A DNA stretch of 64,000 nt from Pseudomonadota bacterium (lineage in GTDB: Bacteria > Pseudomonadota > Gammaproteobacteria > Halothiobacillales > Halothiobacillaceae), in assembly GCA_021801265.1 (NCBI GenBank), contig JAJYYE010000004.1, positions 124,001 through 188,000 of the forward strand, in the 5' to 3' direction. The translations under genes were made by a program, and so were the position numbers. A model generated the notes under the pieces. The model worked only from the letters and a program-made list of their open reading frames with translations. It did no database searches and was not told where the DNA came from. Every line of letters begins with the position of its first letter. Within the stretch, counting starts at the first letter, position 1. Positions 28,230-38,447 of this stretch are shown here, one piece after another.

Positions 28230-28763
28230 TTAAAAATCCCGTTCAACTTTAAACGTATTGAGAATCATATCCACGGCACGATTATTGGCAGCCAGTGTGA
28301 CGGCATCCAACATATCACCATCCGTCCAGCCCAGCGCGTGGCATTCTGCAATGTCATCGGCACTCACGGCGGCGGCGGTGTGCAGGGCTTTGAGCACAAA
28401 CGACAGCAGGAATTTGTCTTTGGCGGGTAATGGCGTTTGGCTTGGGTCTTGTCGCGTGGCAGTCACTTGTTCCAAGGTTTGACCACAATAGTTGATGAGC
28501 ATACTCGCGTTGAAATCGACGCAATAATCACAGTCGTTTTCCGCTGAAACCAACATGCGGATGGTGGCTTGCAGCGCCATGCTGAGTGTCGGATGTTCTC
28601 GAAAATAGCGAGTGGCCTGCCAACGAGCACTTAATAGATGGGGGCTTGCGCTGCCCAATTGCATGGCATTGGGAATGCTGCCAAACGTGTGTTGAATTTC
28701 TTGGTAGGTTTCGGCCAGTAAGCCTTGGGCGTGTTCTGGCGGGATGATTTTGATTAACGACAT
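28230..28763 (-). CDS. AhpD-like/carboxymuconolactone decarboxylase family protein
   Basis: 177 residues from the ATG at 28763, which has GGAAGGAGA before it. The AhpD-like core has the redox motif in ENDCDYCVDFNA (C-x-x-C with a nearby acidic residue), seen in peroxidase-type members. It is preceded by a palindromic operator that matches the one before the TetR gene, so it is probably the main target of that repressor. Reactive electrophile or peroxide defence is likely but inferred. Confidence 0.88.
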   Translation of the reverse strand: MSLIKIIPPEHAQGLLAETYQEIQHTFGSIPNAMQLGSASPHLLSARWQATRYFREHPTLSMALQATIRMLVSAENDCDYCVDFNASMLINYCGQTLEQVTATRQDPSQTPLPAKDKFLLSFVLKALHTAAAVSADDIAECHALGWTDGDMLDAVTLAANNRAVDMILNTFKVERDF

Positions 28764-28803
28764 GATGCTTCTCCTTCCATTCGAATAAAAACAAACCACA
28801 AAT

Positions 28804-28821
28804 ATACCAACCGTTTGGTAT
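28804..28821 (-). promoter_or_regulatory. TetR-type operator before AhpD-like gene
   Basis: Palindrome ATACCAACCGTTTGGTAT: 7-bp arms ATACCAA / TTGGTAT around CCGT. It lies 41 bases upstream of the AhpD-like start. The left ten bases recur upstream of the TetR gene (29552), pointing to one repressor acting at both. Confidence 0.7.
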
Positions 28822-28926
28822 GCACTATTCGCTCAAAAAACGCGCGTGGGTTCAGATGAACTTGGGCGCGATCTACCGATCAAGGCCGCACGTGTTTTGT
28901 GGCCTGATCCGGTTCGGGGCGTTGCA

Positions 28927-29532
28927 TCACGCACGGGGCGCGAGGCTCAACACAAATTGCTGAAGCTGGGTCATGCACAGCCGAAAGGTATGTGCCGATT
29001 GGCGATTTTTCGCCATGCCCCAGCAGCCTTCCCAGGCCGACACAATAAACAAGGCGGCGGCATTGCAGTCCACATCCCCGCGAATGCGGTGTTGTTCCTG
29101 CCCACGAATCAGGGTGTGTTCAATTACCGCCTGCCAGGTTTGCAAAATGTGATCAAGATGCGCTTTAAACTCATCATCAACCAAACTCATTTCCTGCACC
29201 AGGTTATTGAGCGGGCAACCAAGCTTAAAGGCATCGTCGGTCATCACATGAATGCGGCTATCCATATAGGCAAGCAGGGTATCGAGCGGTTCGTCCGCTT
29301 CGCGCAGGGGGGTGAGCAATCGTGCCTCCAACCCAATCAATACCACTTCATCTACCACGGCCAGACCCAAAGCTTGTTTGGATGGGAAGTGATGATAGAG
29401 CGCGCCTTTGGTTAACCCCGTATCGGCCAGAATATGGGCGATGCTGGCCGCCTGAAAACCCTGTCGATGAATTTCGGCAGCGGCAGCCAGCAGGATTTTT
29501 GTACGGGTTTGATCGGGGCCAAGGTGACTCAT
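28927..29532 (-). CDS. TetR/AcrR-family transcriptional regulator
   Basis: 201-residue repressor. The N-terminal HTH is clear: TKILLAAAAEIHRQGFQAAS, then TGLTKGALYHHFPSKQAL. The C-terminal ligand domain has LGCPLNNLVQEMS, which resembles the NemR/AcuR group that senses electrophiles through a cysteine. It carries its own operator-like palindrome and is followed by the AhpD-like and EamA genes on the same strand. Confidence 0.93.
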   Translation of the reverse strand: MSHLGPDQTRTKILLAAAAEIHRQGFQAASIAHILADTGLTKGALYHHFPSKQALGLAVVDEVVLIGLEARLLTPLREADEPLDTLLAYMDSRIHVMTDDAFKLGCPLNNLVQEMSLVDDEFKAHLDHILQTWQAVIEHTLIRGQEQHRIRGDVDCNAAALFIVSAWEGCWGMAKNRQSAHTFRLCMTQLQQFVLSLAPRA

Positions 29533-29551
29533 CAGGACTATTGCTCTCTAG

Positions 29552-29565
29552 ATACCAACCGGTAT
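29552..29565 (-). promoter_or_regulatory. TetR-type operator before tetR gene (autoregulation)
   Basis: ATACCAACCGGTAT, 20 bases upstream of the regulator start. It shares ATACCAACCG with the operator at 28804, with a shortened right arm. Confidence 0.6.
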
Positions 29566-29736
29566 GAATCTTTGGCACAGCCTATTTCAAATGAGACAAG
29601 ATGGCAAATACTTTTTTCCCATCAACATCAAAATTTTCTAGTTGGCTGATTATGACGCCAATTCGACCCGCTTTCACCATACCGTGGGAAGTCCAAAGAA
29701 GTCCAAAAAGTGTCCGTGAAAACGGGGTAAAACCCT

Positions 29737-30020
29737 CCACTCGATTTTCAGAGTGAAGAAGAAATGCTCATGGCGGTATTGCCCCAACATTCCCCCTTCC
29801 GACTCATGCTGCAGGTAATCCCCTGATCCGTAAGCAGTCGCTGGAAATCCTCGCTGGACACGGGGGGAGCGTCATAGGTTCGATCACTGCAGTGGAAGCT
29901 ATCCTGAAACAGGAGCCCTGGGGATTACTGGCTTGAGTCCGGGGACTCGGCCTGCGCGTCAGACAGCCATAAAACCCACTGTGCGATACCTGCATGACCC
30001 GGCACTGCGGATTGGTTGAT
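29737..30020 (-). mobile_element. IS3-family transposase (OrfB) remnant
   Basis: Read on the - strand, two pieces of an IS3 OrfB are recognisable in a 570-base gap that has no intact gene. The N-terminal piece reads CRVMQVSHSGFYGCLTRRPS. The catalytic-end piece reads HCSDR, then SSEDFQRLLTDQGITCSMSR and KGECWGN, then after a frameshift FFFTLKIEW. The middle of the transposase (DDE positions 1 and part of 2) is deleted and reading frames are broken, so it is inactive. The flanks 29566-29736 and 30021-30136 hold nothing else I can name. It lies directly beyond the 3' end of merA, which fits past mobility of the mer genes. Confidence 0.8.
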
Positions 30021-30136
30021 CCGCTTGAGGGACAATCAACACCATTGAAGCTTTGGCCCGTGCTTTTTGTATCTGCGTAGCCTCAAAGGCTTCGGCGGGA
30101 ACCACAAGCGGGCGGGCTGCTGGCAGCACGTCGAAC

Positions 30137-32076
<1,940 letters not shown>

Positions 32077-32087
32077 GGCGAAGCACC

Positions 32088-32444
32088 TCAATAAAATAAC
32101 GGGGCAAGATAAGGGAAGATCATGGCAAGCATGATGAGTACCGCAACAACCCAAAACAGCACCTTGTAGATTCGGTTAGTCTGGGGCATGGCGCACAGAG
32201 AGCCCGGCGTACAGACGGTTCCAGCCGGAGCGCGGTAGATCTTTTTCCAGGCGAAGAACAGGGCGATGAGGGCGGCCCCGAGAAAATAGGGTCGGAATGG
32301 CTCCAGTAGTGCGAAATTGCTGACCCAGGCACCGCCCACACCGAGCATGACCAGAACCAATGGGCCAACGCAACACAGGGAGGCTGCGATGGCCGCGATG
32401 ACGCCGCCGATGAGCGGCAGGCGCCCGGTTTTCTCTTGTGACAT
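32088..32444 (-). CDS. merT: Mercuric ion transporter MerT
   Basis: 118-residue inner-membrane protein with three hydrophobic helices. The first holds the SLCCVGPLVLVMLG vicinal Cys pair; a second Cys pair (VCTPGSLC) is in the cytoplasmic loop. It imports Hg(II) for MerA. AGGAG precedes the ATG. First gene of merTPA, 11 bases before merP. Confidence 0.97.
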   Translation of the reverse strand: MSQEKTGRLPLIGGVIAAIAASLCCVGPLVLVMLGVGGAWVSNFALLEPFRPYFLGAALIALFFAWKKIYRAPAGTVCTPGSLCAMPQTNRIYKVLFWVVAVLIMLAMIFPYLAPLFY

Positions 32445-32481
32445 GATGATCTCCTCTTTCGAATCTCAGATTAGAGGTGCA

Positions 32482-32512
32482 AACTTATCCCCGTAGCCAT
32501 GTACGGAGTCAA
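32482..32512 (-). promoter_or_regulatory. MerR-controlled mer promoter/operator
   Basis: Read on the - strand: -35 TTGACT (32507-32512) and -10 TAAGTT (32482-32487) separated by 19 bases that hold the dyad CCGTAC...GTACGG-like sequence CCGTACATGGCTACGGGGA. The over-long 19-base spacer is the hallmark of MerR-untwisted promoters. It lies between the divergent merT and merR genes. Confidence 0.93.
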
Positions 32513-32517
32513 GCGAT

Positions 32518-32928
32518 ATGCAGCCTATTTATGAGCATCTAACGATTGGCGCTTTTGCCAAGGCGGCCGGGGTCAATGTGGAAACCATCCGGTTCTACCA
32601 GCGCAAAGGCTTGTTACTGGAGCCGGACAAACCGTACGGCAGCATTCGCCGATATGGATCGGCAGACGTGACCCGGTTGCAGTTCGTGAAATCGGCTCAA
32701 AATCTGGGTTTTAGCCTGGAGGAAATCGCCGCACTGCTCAGATTGAGCGAAGGGACTCACTGCGACGAAGCGAGCAACCTGGCCGAACACAAGCTCCAGG
32801 TTGTGCGTAAAAAAATGGCCGATCTGGCACGAATGGAAACTGCGCTGTCCGAACTGGTACGCGCTTGCCATGGACGGACAGGAACGGTTTCCTGCCCGCT
32901 GATTGCATCGCTTCAGGGGGCGTCATAA
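32518..32928 (+). CDS. merR: Mercury-responsive regulator MerR
   Basis: 136-residue MerR. The winged HTH reads [20 protein letters not shown]; Hg ligands are the Cys in GTHCDEAS and the two in [11 protein letters not shown]. It represses and, with Hg(II), activates the divergent merTPA promoter. The operator starts within 40 bases of its ATG, so it should also control itself. Confidence 0.96.
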   Translation: MQPIYEHLTIGAFAKAAGVNVETIRFYQRKGLLLEPDKPYGSIRRYGSADVTRLQFVKSAQNLGFSLEEIAALLRLSEGTHCDEASNLAEHKLQVVRKKMADLARMETALSELVRACHGRTGTVSCPLIASLQGAS

Positions 32929-33056
32929 AACGCCCAATACCGTTGCGGTTCAATTGAGAAAGCTGGTATGACTTGCCTGATTTCCCGTTCCCCGAGGCAA
33001 TTTTCAGTGGATGTCGCCCGCAAAATATGACATGCCCATTTTACCCGAACCGGACA

Positions 33057-33971
33057 TTACCACGTTGCCGCCGCGACACACCGCGACTCAATTAATTTAA
33101 TTTGTTGTGCCAGATAGTCGACCAAAACACTCACTCGGTGAGGTATGTAACGGTTGCTCGGGTAAATGGCATAAATACCCAATTCCGATGTAGGAAACTC
33201 GGGTAACAAAATCTCGAGCTTACCTGCTCGTATTGCTTGATCAGCCATAAACATAGGGGCGTTGGTAATGCCCAGACCTGAAATAGCAGCGGTCAACAAG
33301 GCATCACCACTGGTCGCCTGAAGCCTGCCGTGGATTGGAAACCATTGCAGGACACCATCGACGACGAATGCCCAACTCGACCGGGTGGCAAGTAGATAGC
33401 CAAAACACTCATAATGAGTCAATTCACTGGGATGATTGGGGCGGCCATTTTTTTCAAGATAGCGCGAGGCGGCAACAATAACCTCGCGACTTTTCCCGAT
33501 TTTGCGCGCCACATCGCCGGGATTTAATCGATCTGAAATCCGGATGGCCAGATCAAAGCCGCCCTCAATTAAATTGACCCGCTGATCACTGAATTCCAGT
33601 TCAAGTGAAATTTCCGGATGCACATTCATGAATTCGCCAAACATCGGCATTAATGGATGGATACCGAATGAGAACGGCAAGGTGATCCGAATGTGCCCGC
33701 GGGGTGATTGCTCGTCTTCGATCGCATTGGCTTCGGCCAATTCAACCAACTGTAATATCTCACGACATTGTTCCAGGTAAGCCGAACCCGCCGAAGTCAG
33801 GCTGAGCTGCCGCGTGCTGCGCGCAAGCAGTGTGATCCCAAGATGTTTTTCCAGCGCAACCAGTTGCCGCGTAACTACCGAACGCGCCACATTCAACTGC
33901 CGGGCTGCGGCCGAAAAGCTCCCCAATTCGGCAATCCGAATGAAGAGCCGCATACTATCCAATCGGTCCAC
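33057..33971 (-). CDS. LysR-family transcriptional regulator
   Basis: 304 residues if begun at GTG 33971, giving the usual LysR opening V-D-R-L-D-S-M-R-L-F; a GAGGGG site precedes it. A much longer frame exists but would add an unlikely leader across the operator. The HTH (GSFSAAARQLNVARSVVTRQ) and CrgA-like effector domain (GHIRITLPFSFG) are clear. It is divergent from cytochrome b561 and the two yceI genes, its likely targets. Confidence 0.92.
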   Translation of the reverse strand: MDRLDSMRLFIRIAELGSFSAAARQLNVARSVVTRQLVALEKHLGITLLARSTRQLSLTSAGSAYLEQCREILQLVELAEANAIEDEQSPRGHIRITLPFSFGIHPLMPMFGEFMNVHPEISLELEFSDQRVNLIEGGFDLAIRISDRLNPGDVARKIGKSREVIVAASRYLEKNGRPNHPSELTHYECFGYLLATRSSWAFVVDGVLQWFPIHGRLQATSGDALLTAAISGLGITNAPMFMADQAIRAGKLEILLPEFPTSELGIYAIYPSNRYIPHRVSVLVDYLAQQIKLIESRCVAAATW

Positions 33972-33990
33972 GACCACCACCCCTCTTTTG

Positions 33991-34013
33991 ATTGTTGCAA
34001 TTTTAGCAACAAT
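33991..34013. promoter_or_regulatory. LysR-type operator palindrome
   Basis: Perfect 8-bp inverted repeat ATTGTTGC - 7 bases - GCAACAAT, containing a T-N11-A core. It lies between the LysR gene and the cytochrome b561 gene, the normal place for the shared operator. Confidence 0.75.
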
Positions 34014-34099
34014 CATTGCCGACCCGCATACTATGTCCCATGAACATTGATATGTACAGTGCACCCATTGCGCCACATTATCTTGAATGGTGTTCACCC

Positions 34100-34648
34100 A
34101 TGCGACAACAACCAACCAGCTATACCCGTACGGCAATCAGTTTGCACTGGCTGATTGCTGTTGCCCTATGGGCAACATTCAGTCTCGGTCTGTACATGCA
34201 CGACCTGCCCTTGTCACCGGAAAAGCTGAAACTTTATTCGTGGCATAAATGGGTGGGGGTGACCATCTTTTTATGGGTTGTGTTTCGACTGATCTGGCGA
34301 TTGACCCATCACCCTCCTGAACTGCCCATAACCATGGCGCCATGGGCTCGGAAAGCCGCCAATCTGGTTCATGGGACGCTTTATTTTCTGATGGTAGCCA
34401 TCCCGATCAGTGGTTGGCTCATGAGTTCTGCCGATGGATTCCAGGTGGTCTACTTCGGGGTACTGCCCTTGCCTGATCTGCTGTCGAAAAACAAGGAATG
34501 GGGGGACGCGTTGACCACCCTTCACAAGGGGCTGAATTTGACTTTAGCCATCCTGGTGCTGGGTCATGTGGCGGCGGCACTCAAACATTATTTTGTGGAT
34601 CGTGACGATATTCTGAGTCGCATGCTGCCGCTCGTCAGAAAACCCTAG
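34100..34648 (+). CDS. Cytochrome b561
   Basis: 182-residue four-helix inner-membrane dihaem cytochrome (CybB type). Haem-ligand histidines are seen in AISLHWLIA, YSWHKWVG, LVHGTLYF and LGHVAAALKHYF, with the closing DRDDILSRMLP typical of the family. Starts at ATG 34100 (MRQQPTSYTR); longer starts overlap the operator. It probably moves electrons from quinol. Ten bases before a yceI gene, an arrangement common in proteobacteria. Confidence 0.93.
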   Translation: MRQQPTSYTRTAISLHWLIAVALWATFSLGLYMHDLPLSPEKLKLYSWHKWVGVTIFLWVVFRLIWRLTHHPPELPITMAPWARKAANLVHGTLYFLMVAIPISGWLMSSADGFQVVYFGVLPLPDLLSKNKEWGDALTTLHKGLNLTLAILVLGHVAAALKHYFVDRDDILSRMLPLVRKP

Positions 34649-34658
34649 GAGACCGTCC

Positions 34659-35237
34659 ATGAGAATGACTTCAAATACCTTGAGCGTCTTTGCAGGCTTG
34701 ATGCTGATGAGTCTGAGCGCCCAGGCCACAGAGTTCACGACGTTGGATGCTGGCCAAAGCTCGATTGGTTTCGCATTCAAGCAGATGAACGTACCGGCTG
34801 AGGGCAAGTTCAAGCAACTGACAGGCTCGATCGATTTTGATCCGGACAAACCGGCTCAGGCAAAAGCGGAAATAAATATCGCACTGGCCAGCGTTGATGC
34901 CGGTTCGGACGAAGCGAACGGCGCGTTGGCCGACACGCTGTGGTTCGACACCAAAACCTACCCCACGGCTCGGTTTGTGACCACATCCCTAGCGCCCGTG
35001 GGCAACCATCAATTCAACGTAACCGGGGCAATGACCATCAAAGGGCAAACGCACCGGATTGAATCAATCGCCACCTTCCATCAGGAAGACAGGATCGGCG
35101 TGCTTGAAGGAAAGTTCACGCTCCAACGTGCCGATTTTGCGATCGGGACAGGCATGTGGGCTGATTTCGGCACCGTGGCCAATGAGGTCCAGATCAAATT
35201 CCGACTCGTTGTCCATGCGGCAACCCGTCAAAAGTAG
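34659..35237 (+). CDS. YceI-family periplasmic protein (first copy)
   Basis: 192 residues with a signal peptide (cut after AQA) and a YceI lipocalin-like barrel that binds isoprenoid or quinone-like lipids. Family motifs include SSIGFAFKQMNVPAEGKFKQ, SIDFDP and GAMTIKGQTH. It lacks the usual D-x-x-H-S start motif (here LDAGQSSIGF), typical of the divergent copy in b561-yceI-yceI operons. Confidence 0.92.
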   Translation: MRMTSNTLSVFAGLMLMSLSAQATEFTTLDAGQSSIGFAFKQMNVPAEGKFKQLTGSIDFDPDKPAQAKAEINIALASVDAGSDEANGALADTLWFDTKTYPTARFVTTSLAPVGNHQFNVTGAMTIKGQTHRIESIATFHQEDRIGVLEGKFTLQRADFAIGTGMWADFGTVANEVQIKFRLVVHAATRQK

Positions 35238-35272
35238 TTCGTTGCCATCAGTGTTATTCCAGGAGATCGATC

Positions 35273-35839
35273 ATGAAACCTATTGCCTTAGCCATTGCCC
35301 TCGCCTCAATCACCCCCTGCGCATTCGCCGCCCCGACGACCTATGTGATTGATCCATCACATACCCAACCCCGATTCGGGTACAACCATTTTGGCTTTTC
35401 CGATCAGGTTCACAGCTTTGACAAAACCAGCGGCAAGATCGTATTCGATCCGGCCGCAAAAACCGGCTCGGTGGACATTACGATTGATCCCAAATCGGTG
35501 AATACAGGGCTTGCGCTGCTGAATGAACATCTGCAGGACAAGGAATTTTTCGATTCCGCGAAATACCCGGTCATCACCTTCAAATCGACATCCGTCAAAT
35601 TCAAAGGCGATAAACCGGTAAAAGTTTATGGCGACTTGACCATAAAAGGCATCACCAAACCGGTGACATTAACCGTAACGTCATTCCAGAATATGCCTAA
35701 TCCCTTGTTCAAAAAGGATGAAATTGGCGCCAATGCGTACACCAGGGTGAAGCGTTCGGAATTCAACATGGGCGAATATGCCCCGGGTGTTTCGGATGAA
35801 GTCACCATCAACATCCCTGTTGAAGCGATGAAAGAGTAA
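35273..35839 (+). CDS. YceI-family periplasmic protein (second copy)
   Basis: 188 residues with a signal peptide (cut after CAFA). Canonical YceI: YVIDPSHTQPRFGYNHFGFS, KIVFDPAAKTGSVDITID, DSAKYPVITFKST and LTIKGITKPVTL. AGGAGATCG lies before the ATG. It is the more typical partner of the diverged copy upstream. Confidence 0.95.
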   Translation: MKPIALAIALASITPCAFAAPTTYVIDPSHTQPRFGYNHFGFSDQVHSFDKTSGKIVFDPAAKTGSVDITIDPKSVNTGLALLNEHLQDKEFFDSAKYPVITFKSTSVKFKGDKPVKVYGDLTIKGITKPVTLTVTSFQNMPNPLFKKDEIGANAYTRVKRSEFNMGEYAPGVSDEVTINIPVEAMKE

Positions 35840-35847
35840 ACAGAACC

Positions 35848-36630
35848 ATGACCACGTCAAACATGCCGGTGGTCTTTATCTCCCACGGTGCACCGGATGC
35901 ATTATTGCATGCACCCGACGCGCTGGCCGACTGGCGGGAGATCAGTCAACGCTGCCCTAAACCGGCAGCTATTTTGATGATCTCGGCACACTGGGAAGAA
36001 CAATATCCCTCAGCCAGCCTCGCAGAGTCACCAGCGACAATTCATGATTTCAGCGGATTTTCACCTGAACTTCACCGCATGACATACCCGGCGCCGGGTG
36101 CGCCCGCATTGGCAAGACGAGCGGTTGGGCTGTTATCCGAAACGGGGGTTATCACCGAGCTCAACCCGAACCGGGGCCTGGATCATGGTGCATGGATTCC
36201 GCTATCGGTCATATACCCGCAAGCAGATATACCCGTAACCCAACTCTCATTGATCCATAACGGCAGTCCAATAACCCATTTCGAATTGGGAAGGGCGCTG
36301 GCGCCTCTGCGTCAGGAGGGTGTTCTCATCATTGCGACAGGCTCAATCACACATAATTTCGGCTGGCTGGACTGGTCAAAAGCAGCGCCCGCCCCAATGC
36401 TGAAAGCGCAGAAATTTAGTGATTGGGTTGCAGAGCAACTATCCAAACGGAATATCCCTGCACTCCTGGCCTACCGTTCTGCACCTTATGGCGCAGAGGC
36501 TCATCCCACCGAAGAACATTTCCTGCCTCTTTTTGTTGCCTTGGGTGCGGCAGGGGGTGCAACACCCGCGCACTATCACCCGAATTTTGCCTATGGTGGC
36601 TTGGCGATGGATGCCTATCTTTGGCGTTAA
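35848..36630 (+). CDS. DODA-type extradiol ring-cleavage dioxygenase (YgiD-like)
   Basis: 260-residue class III (LigB) dioxygenase homologue. Metal-binding His are in VVFISHGAP, ISAHWEE, GLDHGAWIPL and TGSITHNFG. Cytoplasmic. It follows the second yceI by 8 bases, so it belongs to the LysR-regulated operon; aromatic or quinone-related detoxification is a reasonable inference. Confidence 0.92.
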   Translation: MTTSNMPVVFISHGAPDALLHAPDALADWREISQRCPKPAAILMISAHWEEQYPSASLAESPATIHDFSGFSPELHRMTYPAPGAPALARRAVGLLSETGVITELNPNRGLDHGAWIPLSVIYPQADIPVTQLSLIHNGSPITHFELGRALAPLRQEGVLIIATGSITHNFGWLDWSKAAPAPMLKAQKFSDWVAEQLSKRNIPALLAYRSAPYGAEAHPTEEHFLPLFVALGAAGGATPAHYHPNFAYGGLAMDAYLWR

Positions 36631-36687
36631 CGGGGAGTGTCACAGGGTTGACGAAATCAGCGCCTCCGTTAAACTGATGCCCGCCCC

Positions 36688-36709
36688 ATCCTAACCCCCA
36701 GGATAGGAT
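36688..36709 (+). promoter_or_regulatory. RcnR/CsoR-type operator
   Basis: ATCCTA - ACCCCCAGGA - TAGGAT: 6-bp inverted arms around a C-tract, the arrangement of G/C-tract operators bound by RcnR, FrmR and CsoR-type tetramers. It lies 23 bases before the repressor gene that precedes rcnA. Confidence 0.65.
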
Positions 36710-36731
36710 AATTGAACGGGAAACATCAGAT

Positions 36732-37001
36732 ATGACAACGCACGCCTCACACCCCGACATCATCAAACGACTCAAGCGCGCTGAAGGTCACCTAAAAAGC
36801 ATTATCGTCATGCTCGAAGAAGAGCGCGGCTGTCTGGATATCGTCCAACAACTTCAAGCGGTTGAAAGTGCCGTCAGCAACGCCAAGAAAATTTTGGTCC
36901 ATGATCATATCGACCACTGCCTTGAACATGCCGTACACAAAGGCACGCAAGGCGCGGATGACACCATCCGCGAATTCAAGGCCATCACTAAATACCTATA
37001 G
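36732..37001 (+). CDS. CsoR/RcnR-family metal-sensing repressor
   Basis: 89-residue all-helical DUF156 repressor: IIKRLKRAEGHLKSIIVML, the Cys in EERGCLDIVQQL, and KKILVHDHIDHCLEHAV with His residues at family ligand positions. It releases its operator on binding metal. It lies 15 bases before an rcnA-type exporter, so it most likely senses nickel or cobalt. Confidence 0.92.
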   Translation: MTTHASHPDIIKRLKRAEGHLKSIIVMLEEERGCLDIVQQLQAVESAVSNAKKILVHDHIDHCLEHAVHKGTQGADDTIREFKAITKYL

Positions 37002-37015
37002 GAAGGCGCTTTCCC

Positions 37016-38140
37016 ATGCTTGAGTTTTCAACGCTACTGCAGCAAGGTAACGCCTGGCTGTTTATTCCCAGTGCCATCTTGTTGGGCGCTCTACACGGAC
37101 TTGAGCCTGGTCACTCAAAAACCATGATGGCTGCTTTTATTGTCGCCATTCGAGGCACGGTTCCGCAGGCCGTATTATTGGGTTTATCGGCTGCACTATC
37201 ACACACCGCCATTGTTTGGGCGGTTGCGATGGCGGGCTTGTACTTTGGTCAAAACTGGCACTCGGAAACAACAGAGCCGTATTTTCAAATTGCTTCTGCC
37301 GTAATGATTACTGGCATTGCAGCCTGGATCATTTGGCGGACTTGGCGGCAGCAGCGTGCCTGCTTCCACCATCAGGCCCAGGAACATGATGGCCATGATC
37401 ACCATGACGAAGTCAAGTATATCGACACTGGGCATGGGATAGTGCGACTGGCAGTATTCGAGCAAGGTGTTCCGCCCCGTTTTCGGCTGTACCGTGAAAA
37501 CAAAAACGATTACAACTGGATAGCCGATCAGGTTCAGATCGAAACAGAACGTCCGGATGGCAACCGTCAGGTGTTCACCTTCGCCCAGCGTGATGGTTTC
37601 GTGGAATCAAAACAAGAGATACCTGAACCCCATGAGTTTGTCGCCCGTTTACGCCTAGGCGATGAACGACACAGCCACGACTACGACGTGGAATTTGTCG
37701 AAGTTGATCACCATCACCATGCGATTAAGGCGTACGAGGCGCTAGATGTATTGGCGCCCGGCTACCAAGATCCACACGAACTCGCCCACGCTAATGACAT
37801 TCGCCATCGTTTTACCAATCGGAAAGCGACCACAGGTCAGATCGTCATGTTCGGACTGACAGGGGGACTCATTCCTTGTCCCGCTTCGATCACCATATTG
37901 CTGTTATGCCTGCAACTTAAGAAGGTTGCGTTGGGTGCGACACTGGTTCTCAGTTTCAGTGTTGGTTTAGCACTGACGATGGTCGCCGCTGGGGTTCTGG
38001 CTGCCGTAGGTGTGAAACACGCTTCTAAGCGCTGGAGCGGCTTCGGTGAGTTCACACGGAAAGCGCCGTATTTTTCTGGGGCATTAATTCTGCTGGTCGG
38101 TTTCTATGTGGGCTATCAAGGGCTGCATGCGTTGGCGTAA
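37016..38140 (+). CDS. rcnA: Nickel/cobalt efflux protein RcnA-like
   Basis: 374-residue NicO-family membrane exporter. Helix 1 has LHGLEPGHSKTMMAAF; a large soluble loop (residues about 115-265) includes His-rich stretches (HDGHDHHDE, DHHHHA) and a beta-rich segment; the C-terminal GLTGGLIPCPASITILLLCLQ is family-typical. The loop is longer than in E. coli RcnA (274 residues) and resembles versions with an inserted metal-binding domain. Operon with the RcnR-like repressor. Confidence 0.93.
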   Translation: MLEFSTLLQQGNAWLFIPSAILLGALHGLEPGHSKTMMAAFIVAIRGTVPQAVLLGLSAALSHTAIVWAVAMAGLYFGQNWHSETTEPYFQIASAVMITGIAAWIIWRTWRQQRACFHHQAQEHDGHDHHDEVKYIDTGHGIVRLAVFEQGVPPRFRLYRENKNDYNWIADQVQIETERPDGNRQVFTFAQRDGFVESKQEIPEPHEFVARLRLGDERHSHDYDVEFVEVDHHHHAIKAYEALDVLAPGYQDPHELAHANDIRHRFTNRKATTGQIVMFGLTGGLIPCPASITILLLCLQLKKVALGATLVLSFSVGLALTMVAAGVLAAVGVKHASKRWSGFGEFTRKAPYFSGALILLVGFYVGYQGLHALA

Positions 38141-38380
38141 CACGGGCCTAATCAACAGACCGTGACGAGATATTTTGTTTTAAGTAGTGATTTTTCACGA
38201 ATCGGAGGGGCATAAACTCCCTGTACTGATGTCGGTCTAAAAAACCGAGTTTCTTGCCCTTGGGGCCCATTGGCCGAGTATTTCGATTTTCATCCGCCCA
38301 TGGGGTAGTCGCACAACGACATTACCGCTATCCCCTGGATTCCCGCCCATGAACCCGAGGGCGTGATGAGCTCAGGCATA

Positions 38381-38417
38381 TTGACAGTCAAACCAAATGC
38401 AAATAGCATTGATTCTC
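38381..38417 (+). promoter_or_regulatory. Promoter with Fur-like box before 38448 gene
   Basis: -35 TTGACA (38381-38386), 17 bases, -10 TAGCAT (38404-38409). Over the -10 lies GCAAATAGCATTGATTCTC (38399-38417), which agrees with the 19-bp Fur consensus at 11 positions by eye. The rest of the 307-base gap 38141-38447 shows no gene. Confidence 0.5.
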
Positions 38418-38447
38418 TTTTATATGATCACCAAATGAGAATGTGAC

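Noticed and set aside
33972-34136. N-terminal extension of the LysR protein
   Set aside because: It would cross the operator palindrome and the divergent promoter; a normal LysR start lies at 33971.
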